From positions 13,170,972 through 13,234,971 of the forward strand of contig NC_034012.1 in NCBI RefSeq assembly GCF_000346465.2: a stretch of 64,000 bases of DNA, in the 5' to 3' direction. The notes beneath the pieces are model-generated. The model saw nothing but the letters and a program-made list of their open reading frames with translations. It was not told the origin of the DNA and searched no databases. Origin of the DNA: Prunus persica (Eukaryota > Streptophyta > Magnoliopsida > Rosales > Rosaceae). Position numbers and translations under genes: made by a program. Of this stretch, positions 22,749 to 36,400 are shown piece by piece (position 1 is the stretch's first letter; each line of letters begins with the position of its first letter).

Positions 22749-25700
22749 CCAAACAAAATATTGTTACTGGAGGTGCACTCATAAGTATAGCATGAAGGCC
22801 AAGCTCTGCCGTATCACAAGATCTTGTATTGTCACATATCTTAACAGCCTCATATATGTTATATGAACCCTCAATTGATAGAATAAAATGTGGCTGATAT
22901 ATCCTCCTCTTTTGGGATATCTTGAGTGTTGATATTATTATTCCCAGAATTGGATTGACAACAGCAACTTTTTGCTTTATCAAAGCCATATAACTGACAA
23001 GAAATTTATAGAGATGAGATGTAAGTTCCATGAGTTGCTCAAGAGCATATTTTTGCAACCACTCAGTCATGTTTCTGGAAGAAATAACATCATTGACAAC
23101 CTGAAATCCAAGGGGCATGGCAAGTAAGCAAGGAGTAAAAACTATGAAAGACCTTCTGCAAGCTTAAATTAACAAATAATAAAAATAGTGAGCCATTGTA
23201 AATGTCCCATTCACCTTGGAATATGTCTTGACAATATAAAAGAGGTTATCTAGAAGACTATTTTCTCTTTCACAATTTTTTTTAAAACACATACTTCATG
23301 AACAAAGAAATAAACAGGGGACAAGTTCACTAGTGTAGGTAGAAGATACTAGCTAGACAATTCAACTAAGACTGCAAAACAGAGCTAAGCAACAGAAAGG
23401 TACATGAAAAATTCAATTAATTCTGCTCTCTGGCATGGACACATGAACATTGCGTTATGACGCTTCTAGTTACAATTTGATGGTACAGACAATGACAGAT
23501 TTTCATTGACATCAAGCAGACACCTCAAATGTTATGCGATACACATGAACAAGAAATTTCAGGGGGAGGGGAATAGAGAATTTTACAGAACAGCAGACAA
23601 AAAAGTTTCAGTAATAACCTCGGATACCACACCCAACTGCAACAAGAACAAACTTTTTTCATCTCTGAAATGACTTTCATTCAATATTGAGAGCACAGAT
23701 GATAACCACGAAAAAAGACCACATTGTTCCACCAGATAACGTGCCATCTTGTGTAATTTAACTGCCTTCTTCACTACCTGAGTGAAAATAAGATAATAGC
23801 TTAAGCCATATAAAACCAGACATAAGCAATTAGTATCAAAATATCAAAGACGACCCAAGTTTTCAAACTACTCATGCTTAGAATCACACATTGTAATTTA
23901 TAGACACCTCAATCTAGCACATCTAGTTCGCGCCCAACCTCATGAGTATTAGAGCCCGGTATCAAACGTTCAAATGAAGAAACCATTAATACTAGCCAAA
24001 TGGTTACCTGAAGAATTAGTTCCTTGGATTCATCATCCGAGATTGGAGAAACATAGAAACTCATCAGAGTCTCAAGAACGGAGTTCTTCATATAGATTTT
24101 AGCATCATCCTCAAAATTCAGCCCTGCATATACTAAGCGAAGTATCCACAACCTTTCTGCTTTGAAATTGATAGAGGAACTCCAAAAAAAATTGCTAAAG
24201 AAAAGTATATTCTGCAATTGAAGAAAATTAGAAAAGAAACATGTAAGTACATGTCTGAATGCAGAAATAAAAAGTGTAGTTTACCAAGTTCATGAAACTC
24301 ATACCTTCACATTCAACCTGGATGATCTCATCAAAAGCTTACTTAAAGCTGCATAATGATCATGTGAAGGATCTAATAGTATGAGGGATGTCTCCGCAGC
24401 AAAAATAGCATTTACAGAAGGGATCCTCTGCCATGGTTCTTCTATAGCATTTTGCACATAAGTTAACAGAAGTTGAATTTGCCTGACACCCTTCCTCTTT
24501 GGACATTTCTGTGAATGGTAGTTGAACTTTGATAAACAAACAGCTTAGACAAAGAATGCAGAAAGGAATATTATAACCTAAGTGACATTGATTTTTGTAA
24601 AGGGACGATCTGTCACAAATATTGACATACCAAGATACTCTGCAAGCAAATAATATATGATACTTCAACATAAGAAAATTCTAGAAGATTGAGAACTCTA
24701 GCCATGAAACAGTAATTAATAGCTCTTTAATTACACACATGCACTAGTGCTACTGTACAAAAATCTGACCTCCTAATTTTGAAGAGGACTAACTATAACA
24801 CGACACATAATATTGCTGCAACATACATCATATAGCGATTGGATGAATAATAAATATTCGAGAAATTAGGAAAGTCCAGTAGCATACTGAATATGTATTG
24901 CACTTATATACATATGTATATATATGCTACTAACACATGCACAGAAAGCAGGTACAGAGCCAGCAACTATTTTGAACATAGCATTACCTCCAAAGCATTC
25001 TTAAATCTTCCAAGAGAATCATAACCCAATCTTCTTATCCTATCGTCAGGTGATGACATACTCATAAATGCAATACCAAGCAAGCCTAAACCAGCGAATT
25101 CCAAGGGTTCAATATAATCCTCTGCAAGGCTATGAATAGAGAAGCGCAAAATGAAAACAGGGTTATATCGTTCTACGTTTTCAACATCAGGGGAATGCAA
25201 CTGCATAAAATTTAATGATGTGGTTAGATGAGAACTATGACAATAAACACATATCTCAAGTCTCAGCTTAAACATAATTATATTTGTCATTAATTCACAA
25301 GTAAAATACGTACCACATGCATATCATCAAAATTATCTTTTTGAAACTTGTTCAAGGATAATAGTTCCTCAGATGTCACTCTATCATATGGAAAATATAG
25401 CACCGTGGACGCACATAATTTGGGGTCAATGACAAGATTTTCTCTAAATTGACTTCTACGGCGTTCTTTTACTGCTTCAGTATCAGTCATGCCATCATAA
25501 GACAAATTCTGTGCCAGAGTCCGTTCCTTTTCTATCTTTAACACCGCATTGCCCCACAGGTGATCCATTCCAGCAAAATTGACAGGCTCCATAACATCAA
25601 TAGACTCAATTGAGCGCATCAAATTATATATCTCCTCATCAATTTCACTGAGTGTTGAGCCATAAGAAGACAAGAGAAGTAAATGCAGCTCTCTGAGATT

Positions 25701-28700
25701 TATGCCTAAATCTTTTGCAAAGTCAAAACCATACTGCTGAACCTTTATTGGAAAGAGTATTCGAAGTAATTTAATAACCTCCAACTGTTTTACATACAAG
25801 TCAGTTGCTTCCAGATTGCACTTGCCATCAATTACATTTTTGTTTGTGGAAGGGAAAACAAGTGATCTCAGAATGCCAGACAGAGGCCTGGAAAATGCCC
25901 CAACAATAGAACAATCAGATGATTTGTAGACAGAATGAATAGTAGGCGCAAACTGAGAGTGGGCAAGTAGAAGCTGAAGATAGGGAACACGTGAAAATTT
26001 TCCCTCTGACAGAAAAGTTAGGACATCTCGCACGGTTTTCAAAGTTGTTGGATCTTCAAACCTATATAGAAGAGCTGATTTCATCAATTGCTCTAGGAAG
26101 GGGATAGATTGTAATTGGGTAAGACCATCAGAAATCTCTCTGGTCAGTTCAAGAATGCTTGTCAATATGAGAACTTCCAAGCATCTCCACAGTGAAGAAC
26201 TATCTGTGGTTGTTTCCTTTCGAGAACTATCAGAAACTGAAGAGACTCTTTTAACAATCCATTGCCAGATACCCACCAATATGTTTAAAAATTGCATTCT
26301 TGATGAGTCCTCTTTATTTGATCCATTGTCCAAAGCAATGTCTTTCAAGTCCCTGCCTGCTTCATCTGACTGATTACCTTTTGGGAATAACAAAATTTTA
26401 CAAAATGATATCTTTGCGAAAATTTTATTTACAAGGTTTAATGATTCATTGAGTGATTGAGAACCCAATCCACCAACATCACAGTCTATCAGCTCATTGT
26501 GTTCCGAAGAAGGTGGGAAAATGGAATTAAAAAGCTTTAATCGCTTCTTCAATTTCATTGATTCTTCATTCAAACTAAAGTGATAACGCAACATACAAAT
26601 TGCTTTTCCAAGAAGACTATCATCAATGAGACAGAGAAGTTCTGGAGCAGATGATGGCAAAAACTCTCCAAATTCTTCCTGAAACACATCTCTAGACACA
26701 AAAGTATTCCAATGTTGGAAACCATTCAAAAGAATCTTTGAATAAAAAACAGGTATATTTCTAAAATGCTTGTAACACAGCCTTCCAAATTTCATGGAAA
26801 CGGAATTCAAGTAAGACAATGCAGCAGGCAAAAGCATCACATAGTGCTCATCTGGAAGAGCAGGGACACAAGTCTCTTCTATCACATTGCCTTCATGTAG
26901 AAAATCTTTGTTCAGGATACCCAAAAATAAGTGCCCAAAGGTAGACAAATGCATGGAGCTCATATCAGTAAGAAGAGACAAAAATCTAGCTTTCTTCTTG
27001 CTTGTTCTGTAAATGCAATGGGAAAGCATTTCTACAGGAGTGGTTGCTATAACTCTCGACAATACTATATGTAATGGATGAAGATTACAGTGCTGCATAT
27101 ATTTGTGTCTGCAAACGGCGTTTATAGCCTCCAGCAAACATACATCCATAACTTCTGCTTTAAAATGCAAAGAAAACTTACATACTTTACTGTAGATTTC
27201 CTCAAAAATGTCGGTGTTGATACTGGTCTCTTCCATTTTCCAAAACAAATCATATGATTTTCTCTTTGTATGTGGTTGCTGCAAATAACTAGACAGATTT
27301 CTGAAAGCACCACCAGCAATGCAAGACCCAAAAGAAATAGCAGATTTCTGGTTGTCATCTATGTCAACTCTACTAAACATCCATCGCACCAATTCAAGAA
27401 GCTCAAAAGGAGATATAAAACGAATCAAAGCATGTAAAGCATAATATGTTGGCAGGAAAGGCATTAGATCTTTAGCACCAATGCATTGATCAAATTTGTC
27501 CCTGACTACCTGAAGTAGCTTCTGCAGCAAGATGTTAAAAGCTTTCACAAATTGTTTACCAGCACCATTTTCAACTTCTGGTGTAAATTGGTGGTCATTG
27601 CATAAAGAAAAAAAGTAGTCACAAGTTGTTGCCAATATATCCAAGCCATGCCGATCTAATATATGAATTCTCTGCCTGGATAAACCAATCAAAGCATCTG
27701 TATTTTCTGCTAGGTTACTCTTTGGCAAGTCCTCACTACATCCCAAAGGACAGGAAAATGATGTTATCATTGCAGGATGAGAGAAGATGGTTTCAGCCAC
27801 TTCTTGAATATCTTGGCTTGACAGAAGAGCCCGGGAATTTTTAGACAAACCAGAATCAGTATTCAAAACCAATAGTTGAGATAACAAACTATCCACAAGA
27901 ACTAAACAAATCTCAGACAGTTGCTGGAAGTTGCCTAATTGTTCAATTCTATGAGATGACCGTATCTGATAAAGCCAAAATAGCACAAGACGCAAATAGG
28001 AAATAGGGTGGCAATCAGTTGCGCACTCAGATAATTTAGCTAGAAGCAAGTCTTGTATCTTTGAGGGCTCTGATGGAGGACCATGAATGCTCATAATGGC
28101 AGGGAATAGAACATGGAAAGGTGCCTTCTTCAAAAAGAAGCTAAAGGCAGCAGAAGCAGCTTCATCTGCATCAACATCTTGGTTATATATCATTTCTCCT
28201 GCATGAGAAGCAGGGTCAAGAGAAAAATTGTTTCTACCTCTGCAACTATTGGATAGAGCCATATCCAGAGCAGGAAAAAAAATTTCTGGCCACAACTTGG
28301 AAACACTGCCTAGAAGGGTTTGTTCAAGAAAGAATCTCGATGATAAGAGAGAGACAGGAACACCCAGAACAAATTGTGAAACGGTCATAACAGATGGAAA
28401 ATATTTTAATATTCCATCAGACATAGTACAGAGAATTGAGAAAGAAAAGGCTTTGGTGATTCCAGCTACTTCACTATCATCCCTACTCTTTTCAAATCTT
28501 TTAACTTCCTCAAGTGCAGTTGCTAAAGAACTACCAGCAGGCATAGCCTTATTGGGAATAGAAAAAATACCACAAGTTTTCTGATCAGATATACTTTTCG
28601 AAAAGAGAAGTAAATCGTTTAAAGGCCTCCACTCACAGTTGTTTACCCCAGAATCATCAATGACAGAACAGTCACCAAGCCTCTCAGCCAAGACTGAACA

Positions 28701-31700
28701 AATCAAAGAAGACAACAATACTGCATCAACCTATCAAAATTGATCTTCATATTAGATTGTGTTCAAAAAGCATTCAATTCTAAGCTAAAAAATAGAAGAT
28801 GTGTACCTGAGTTTGCAAGAGATATTTCAGTGTGCTGCTTACATATGTTGATACCATTGACTTCTCATGCATTGTAAAGGATCCAGATCCAGAATCGATC
28901 AACCTTAGACACTTCTGCAGCACACATATGCTGAGAGGACTGAAATGAGGTTTCGCTTCTGCAAGACAAACAAAGGAAAATTCAGCATGAAGAAATAGCC
29001 TTTCGCACAGTTGAAGGAAAGGATACATTAGGACCACTTTCATCCAAAAAACAAGATTTATTCCTGAATAATAGCACAATTCAAAAGCATATTAAACGAA
29101 TTTAAAACTACACACTCAATTCAATAGAAAAAGTAAGAAGGTGAAGAAATTATTGGACAACTTAAAATTATTAAACTAGGCAAAATTGTACACAACACGT
29201 TAACACCACATGAACCTGCAAGAAAAATTTAGTGTTAAAGCTGAAGCTTAAAGGGTTGTATTGGAAAACAGGCGGATCCATTAGCCACCCACTAAGTTTC
29301 GCGTCAACCTGAGAAACCTGTTTTAACCCATCAAGAATACTGTTATTTTAAGATGAGTTTAACATTTGGTGTATAATGTTTAAACATTAGTATTTCATGT
29401 GCGCGTTACCCATTATTTTTGTATATTGTGTTTGTGTTTACATTTTTCCACCAGTTCACTTACGGTCATGCTCAGTTTTGGCTAATTTTCACAAGACACA
29501 ACACAAACCTGCAAAAACGCAACTCGTTTCCAGGTCTACTTCAAGACATCATATGCAACTTACATGCTCAAGCACCACTACCATAAATCTAATTTATCAG
29601 AAATGAGGACATTAACATACTTCTTTCCCTTACTATCCTGCAACAGTACATGAAACTTGTGTAACAGATCATGCCTCCTCTAATCAATTAACTTTATATC
29701 TAATCATTTAAAAGTCAAAAAGCAAACCTGTAAAGACCTGTAAAAGAGAAAATTTGTAACATCACAACTCATTCACTCATTCATTGCATGGCCCTACCCA
29801 TAAAGAACTGTAAAAGGTTTTATCATTTAAAATTTTCCGCGCCACATCTTAACTGAGCATGCCAGATATGCTTAGTGCCTAACAAGCAAACTTGGCAAGT
29901 ATCAATTAATCCGCCACCACCAAAAAAAGAAAATAAAGATGTACCAATGCTAAAATTTACAAATCAGATGAATAACAGTTACCTTTATTTGTTTCCAAAG
30001 GGCGGGTATAACGCTTAACAATCTCCCAGTATTTGAACAAATTATTCCCAGTTGTAGAAATGGCATCACATAAGAATGAGTTGACAACATGACACAAGCT
30101 CTGTAATACATCCAAGCCGAGGACTTGAACAGAAGATTTTTCTCCATCAAAACCCGGTAGAAACAAGAACCATGATGCAATTTCATGTTGGTTTCTGTCA
30201 AAAGCACCAGTACTCAACATAGCCGCTTGCGCAAGACGATATGCTTGATCCTTTATGTCACTGATTTGTGAAAAAACTAGCAAGTTCATGAATGCCAAAA
30301 GATGTTTGTACATCAGTGGTGGAGTCCTAATTGGAATTCTACCACTTGGAGACCATCCAACGAATTCTACTAGCAAAGACAAAAGAGAGCGCTGCAGATC
30401 AGTTTGTGATGCTGAAGGACTGCTTAGGAGATTCATAAAAAACTCAAATGATCCCTCCAAGACAGTGGGCATTATCCGCTGCGATAAAAGAATTAAAAGA
30501 ACATTGTAAGCAACAACTACATAGGAGCATATGCTTTCAGACTGTTACCAAACGAAGAAATACATACATTCAGGCATATACTTAGTTCCAAAGCATGAAG
30601 CAAATGAGTTATCCTTTGTAGTAAGGATGCACCCTACGTTACTAGTTCTATTATGCGTGAGAAACGTTTTCCCTCGAGGGATTAAGACAAGCCTTGACTT
30701 GAAAGCATCAAAACACAATAGATGCCTTCCCTAAAGGCCTGATAGTGCTAGAAAATCACATCCCTCACACAGCAAATCCAATATGCCAAATCAGCATTTT
30801 TTTTAACAAAAAAGCAACAGCGATCCCTACCTTGGCCAAATAAAAAAAATATCAGGCATAAGTATCTAACCCTGCGTTTTTATGCCCCATAAGGCCTCAA
30901 TAAAAGATCCAAGAGAAAATAAGACTAGGAATAATTAAACTTACAAGATAAATTTTCAAAGCATCGAGCAGCCTACAGTGGAAGTATATCTCTGCATCCT
31001 TAAGTGTCGTTAGAGATGTGGAATGAAGATCCAAACCCCAAATTGCTGCCATAACATTTGTAGCATCCTTTTCATTGTCCAATCCATCGTCTGTGGACGT
31101 ACCTACAATTCTTTCACTAATCTCGGGCAAAGCAACATCTGGATCAAAATTTAGCCCACCTATAATAATGTCTGCGTCCTTGTTCTCTATATCTGTTTTC
31201 AATTTTTTCACACTACTGCGGCTGTGTTCGGGGAACTTCTCCAACTCTGCTGTCCTCTTTAACTGTTGATTTTTGGAGTGATTACTCAGAGAAGAAAGTA
31301 GAGTCAACAAAACTTGAGGATCAGGGAGCAAGGTACGGACTTCATTTTGAAAATCTTGCTTGAAAGACTCTGAAACATATAACTTCCCATTTTGGTTTAA
31401 AACACCAAGGAAGGAGTCCAGCAACTTCAATGCCTCTAAAAGAACCCTTAAAGTTCCGTGCTTCACTAGAAAATCAGAGTGAAGCAGTCCCTTATTGATT
31501 GTGGACCGGCTGAATGAACGGGGATACAAGCATTTCATGATACTCTGCACGTCCACATTGTCCAACAAGGCTTGATCATGAGACTGAAAATCATGGAAAC
31601 CAAAAGGATGCCCGCTTCCCACTGAAGAAACCACGTTTGCTGCCAGAGTAACAGCAGAAAACCTGCAAATGCTTCAATCACCATGCAAATATAGAGGAAT

Positions 31701-33068
31701 AGAGGACCAGCTAAAATTGAGTATTAAACAATATGATGAATAGGTATAAATAATCTGACCAGGTAGGCGACGCACAGTCCTCAAGGTTGTAGGGGAACTC
31801 TACCATATATGCTGCAGCAATAGGCGGTCTCCCATTAACAATAGCCAAAAGCAGATCCCTGTGGTACCCAATCTCAGTTGCTTTAAGTTTCTTCATTAGA
31901 TCCACAAGTCGCTTTGAATTACCCCTCAGGCGTCTCTTCAAATCTGACATCAAGCCATTACAAGGATCGGTACAAACCATAACTAAGACACTGTATGCCA
32001 ATTCTGCAGATGCGCCACCATTCTCCCTTCCACAAACGTTGACTAACTGTTCCAAAGTAACACTCCCAAAGAGAACACTTCGAAGACTTGGGGAAACTGA
32101 TGACTCTTCAACAAGAATCCTGTTCCTCAATGTGGACAAAACATATAAAACAGTCTCATCATCATCATTCCCAAGCCCACGAAGGACAACAGAGTACATT
32201 TCCTTCTGCCGTATAACCGACCTCAGCAATCCTGGCGTTCCCACCTCCAGAAATGACACTGCAAACCCCACAAACGCCTTTCTCAATGACAGCTTCATTC
32301 TTCTCTCGTTCTGCTTCTTTTTGTACTCACCCATCTTGGAAAACCCCTGGAGTTTGAAATCAAAATTCTTTGCAACCTCAGAAGCCAAACCAGACCCACG
32401 CCTCACAATCGAACCCAAAAGCAGAAGTGCCGCCTTCTGGCGTTTCGCTTCTTTACTGTTCAACTCCTTATACACATCTTGCAACTGCTCTTCAATAAGC
32501 AACCGAGCAAACCTATCCAATGCCCTACTTATAGCCATCCTCTCCACATCATTTGGTTTATATATTCCATCAGGATGACTCAAAATAACAGAAATTAATT
32601 TAAGTATACAAAACATTCCCGATTTCCCTCGCCGCAGCTTCCAAGCACCCAGAAGCTCCAAGCACTTGGCTGAATTCTTCACATAATAATGGAGCAATTC
32701 ACCTCCAGAATCCCCTTTCAGCAACTTAATGAATTCTTTTGTACCGTCAGAGCATAATTTAATTTCGACAGAATTAATCTTATGCAACAGCTCTTTAAGT
32801 TTAGCTTCATGGGTCACTTTAAGCGTAGGTTTAGGCATCTCCACTCTCTCAACCTCATCGTCATAATTTTCAACTACCATAGCTGCAATTCAAAAACAAA
32901 CATTACAAATCTAGGCAACCAATTTGTTCTCTCTTTTGTATTCAGACACTTTCTAGGCAACCAAACAAACAGAAAACTGAAAGGGTACCAAAATAAAAAC
33001 AAAAGCCTCAGTTTTGTATGCATTTGATGCGTACCTTGATCTTCGGAGGCTGAGCTTGCTACTTCCAT
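19249..33068 (-). CDS. URB1: URB1 / Npa1-like nucleolar pre-ribosomal-associated protein
   Basis: Fourteen exons on the minus strand: 33035-33068, 31760-32882, 30945-31662, 29983-30478, 28807-28958, 25314-28730, 24988-25200, 24305-24508, 24008-24211, 23619-23777, 22750-23100, 21504-21939, 20539-20623, 19249-19540. The CDS is 7884 bp, 2627 residues, and every junction is GT-AG with phase preserved. URB1 (yeast Npa1/Urb1) acts in early 60S ribosome assembly in the nucleolus. The N-terminal URB1/Npa1 domain is clear (residues about 50-400: LELLGAWKLRRGKSGMF, SLRKAFVGFAVSFLEVG, EIGYHRDLLLAIVNG), and the C-terminal region is also recognisable (LEFAGLGLLGIAFMSMSSPDD; RKGVRQIQLLLTYVQNAI). Most of the length is helical repeat. 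The giant exon 6 (1139 codons) has no stop, arguing against decay. Exon 14 uses a less canonical acceptor (CTGCTAG) and is the least certain junction. The gene is divergent from RBP45. Confidence 0.93.
19610..20345. repeat. Probable unclassified repeat inside URB1 intron 13
   Basis: The left side is rich in ATATATCGACGATATATC-type words and the right side in CGATATT/GATATTCCC words; the middle is AT-rich. This symmetry suggests an inserted element, but I could not fix terminal repeats or a target duplication. Confidence 0.4.
22691..22746 (+). repeat. (GA)28 microsatellite abutting a URB1 splice donor
   Basis: On the URB1 sense strand the intron after exon 11 begins GTAT and then (CT)28. The repeat starts four bases into the intron. 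Confidence 0.95.
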
Positions 33069-33423
33069 TGAAGAACAGAGAGAGTCTGGTTGATGTCCTT
33101 GTGGGGTTTTGGGGAAATTAGGGTTTAAGGAAATTAAGGGTTGGCTCCGGCCCAAGCCCACATTTTGAAATAGGCCCGGCCTATCATTCAGACACCCTAT
33201 CACAATTTCACAAGATTCACAACCCAACCTATCCTCCATCCCCACGTGTCACTATACAACCCTCGCCTATATAAGCCCCTCCCACCACGAAAATATCCTC
33301 TCTCTCTCAGACCCAATCCGGGATTAAGGTTATCGCTGTTCCCAAACCACGCCGCAATCCCTCATCCTCCTCCACGAGGACACCGTTATCCCCGTACCCA
33401 AACACCCGCCTTTCTTCACCATC
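33069..33423. promoter_or_regulatory. Shared divergent promoter of URB1 and RBP45
   Basis: 355 bp separate the two start codons. Seen in it: a telo-box TAGGGTTT (33119-33126); two site II-type elements read on the minus strand as TGGGCT/TGGGCC (33149-33160) and a further GGCCCGG-like one near 33172-33180; a G-box CACGTG (33243-33248); and a TATA box TATATAAG (33268-33275) placed for RBP45 transcription. Telo-box plus site II is the known pairing in plant ribosome-biogenesis and translation genes, which suits URB1. The TATA and G-box would suit the plus-strand gene. Confidence 0.75.
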
Positions 33424-36400
33424 ATGCAGCAGCCATCAGGAGGAGTGGTCCCACAACAGATTCCGTCAGATCCGCAGCAGCAATACCAGCAGCAGCCGCC
33501 GCAGCAGTGGATGATGATGCCGCCGCCGCAGCAGGGCCAAGCCCCTCCGGCACAGGCTGGGTGGGCCCATCCGGCACCTCAGCAGCAGTACGCGACCACA
33601 CAGAATCCTGGCCCCGATGAGATCCGCTCGCTCTGGATCGGTGACTTGTTGCCGTGGATGGACGAGAACTACATCCTCAGCTGTTTTGGTCCCACCGGAG
33701 AGGTAGTTTCACAAGCACCTATGTGATTATCTGTACTTTGTGCGTTTGTGTGTACATGTATTTCTAGGGCTTGACTTTTATGTGATATGTATTTTTAGGG
33801 CTTGACTTTTATGTGATTTGCTTTTCAATTTTGTGTTCTGCTTGGATGTGGATGAATATTTTTGTACTTCAAATTTGGAAGTTAGGGCTTGTTTCTAGAT
33901 GTGATCTGAAAGAAAAACAAAGAACATAACTTTTAAGGACTTTACCAACTGGGTTTTTTTATAAACCAAAAATTACAATAAAACTATTAACTTTAGATGC
34001 CTGAGCCCAGGTTTCGACCAAAACTACAGAACTGCTTATTGAGATTTGCTGTTTATTTATATTTCTGGTACTTTTTGTGTGGACTATTTGTATGATCCGT
34101 GTATCCCATTATGTTGTATTCATTGTGGCTTTTGAGGTGTTTGTAGGCTGTGACTGCAAAGGTTATCCGTAATAAGCAGACGGCTTTGCCAGAAGGTTAT
34201 GGCTTTATCGAGTTTAGGTCTCGCAGTGCGGCTGAGCAGATCTTGCAGCAATACAATGGAACACTGATGCCCAACACAGAGCAGAATTTCCGACTGAATT
34301 GGGCAACCCTAGGTGCTGGCGAGAGGCGACAGGACGATGGTCCAGATTTTACAGTTTTTGTAGGGGATTTGGCTGCTGATGTGACTGATTACCTCCTTCA
34401 AGAGACATTTAGAGCCGCTTATCACTCTGTTAAGGGTGCAAAAGTTGTCACTGATAGGACCACTGGACGCTCCAAGGGATATGGTTTTGTTAGGTTTGGT
34501 GATGAAGGTGAGCAATTGCGAGCCATGACTGAGATGAATGGTCAGTATTGCTCTACCAGGCCCATGCGGATTGGCCCTGCTGCTACTAAGAAACCAGCTA
34601 GTGGTGGACAGCAATACCAGAAAGGTATGTTTCCTAGTTAGATTTTGCACATGCTTTGTGGTAATAACTATACAAAGCTTCTGAGCCTGTGTTTGCAGCT
34701 TGGTTGTAGTTAGCTTTTTTCCTATATGTTTGTTCTGCTACTTTACATTATGAATATTTTGGGCTTTATGTTAATCATGGTTTGGTAAGTTGTAGTAGGG
34801 CTTTTAGTTTATACTTTCGAGATGAAATTGTCAGAAGTGTTCTAAATTTGGCGCCCTTTCAGTTATTCAGTTGAAGATTGGCGGAACTTAGTCATTTCCT
34901 TCGAGTACTTTCCTTTGTAAACTTGGGCGCATTTAATTATGTTAAAACATGCAAAGACTTATGTAGAACTCATGTTGTCTTAAAGCAGGACACCGAGAGG
35001 CTCTCATTTTGGGGGGCCTGGAACTGATTTCAGCTGAAATGATTCCACATTAATGCGTGGCCTCATTTTAGGTCAGTTATTTTGTTTATGTCATAAGCTT
35101 CTTCTTTTCTCGTGGCATTTGCTATGCTACTCAAGAATTACCTTTCCAGTCAGCTTTACATTTATTCCATTACCAGTCAGCTTTACATTTATTCCATTTA
35201 CCGATCAGCTTTACATTTATTCCATTTACCAGTCTGGTTTACTTTATTCCATTTTCCAGTCGAGTTTACATTTATTCCATTTACCAGTCAGGTTTACATT
35301 TACTCCAATTTCCGAAGTTTATATATCCTTCTTTTAATACTTCGCTTATTTTGAAGAAGCATTGTTTTTTTTCTTTGTGGATCGGTTCCACAATGTTCTC
35401 TATGTTTGATAGGATAGAATTTGTTCCCAAATCTGTGGCCCATGTCTCTCTGTGGTTTCACGTTTCAGCCTTCATCTTAAGTCAGAATATAAATCCACAT
35501 TAAATGCTAACTATAAGTTGTAGCCCATGCAGTAGTTCACATTTTAATGCAAAATACCTTTAAATCTTTGAAGATATTTTCTTTTGTTGCACCTTGTGGT
35601 GCCACTCTTACTTTTATTTTAAGGTAGAAGTGACACTTAGTAATTTGTCATAAGGTGACCATCCCAATATTGTACTGGGCCAGGATTTGGAAATAGTTCT
35701 TCATCTAGACTCCTATCGGATCAAGTGTACTTGATCTGTTTTATTGCTTGTAAATTTTTTGAGTGACCTATTTAATTTCGTGTATAGAAATTGAGCTGTC
35801 TGCATCTTTTTGTTTCTGGTTATCTATCTTATTATGTTTGAAGTATGTTCCATTTTAAGTTGTACTTTGGTTGTAAACTCGCTACTTTTATGGTTCCTTC
35901 TTTTGTTTAGTTCTCTATTTTATTACGTTTCCTGTATTTTTCATAGTTTTATGTGTAATAGAATCAAATGCATGTCTGGTCCCATTAGCTGTTAGATGTT
36001 ATGTTCTATTATGATACCTTTTTATGCATGGAAATATAATTTGATTTGAAGGTTGGAGTGTAGGTTTAGGAGCCATATGATGCAGCTTTTTAGGTAAAAG
36101 ATCTTCCTTTCAAACCCAAAATAAGTTTTATTGCAGATGTCAATATTTAGTGTGAACCCCAAAATGAGTCTTTATTGCACGTCCATAGAAGGGTATGGGA
36201 CATTTTCGAGCCTAGAAAAAGCTACAGTTTGCTGCTTTTTTAACCCATGAAAGAAAATCTACAGTTACAACATAGGGTGCCTTTAGTAGGGTTTTCATTT
36301 CTGCTTTATCCAACCAAATCTGATTGTACTTTGTCCTCTTGATAATTGTTATGGCCATAGTTTCTTGTTAAAATTTGATAAATAAAAAAAACCACTTGTT

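Noticed and set aside
22597..22749. Extension of the URB1 exon 11 frame into a Leu-Ser repeat
   Set aside because: It is intronic (CT)n; the donor GTATCT at 22749 and the in-frame next exon explain the true exon end.
33246..33620. 124-codon frame overlapping RBP45 exon 1
   Set aside because: Wrong-frame shadow of the Gln/Pro-rich exon and its 5' leader.
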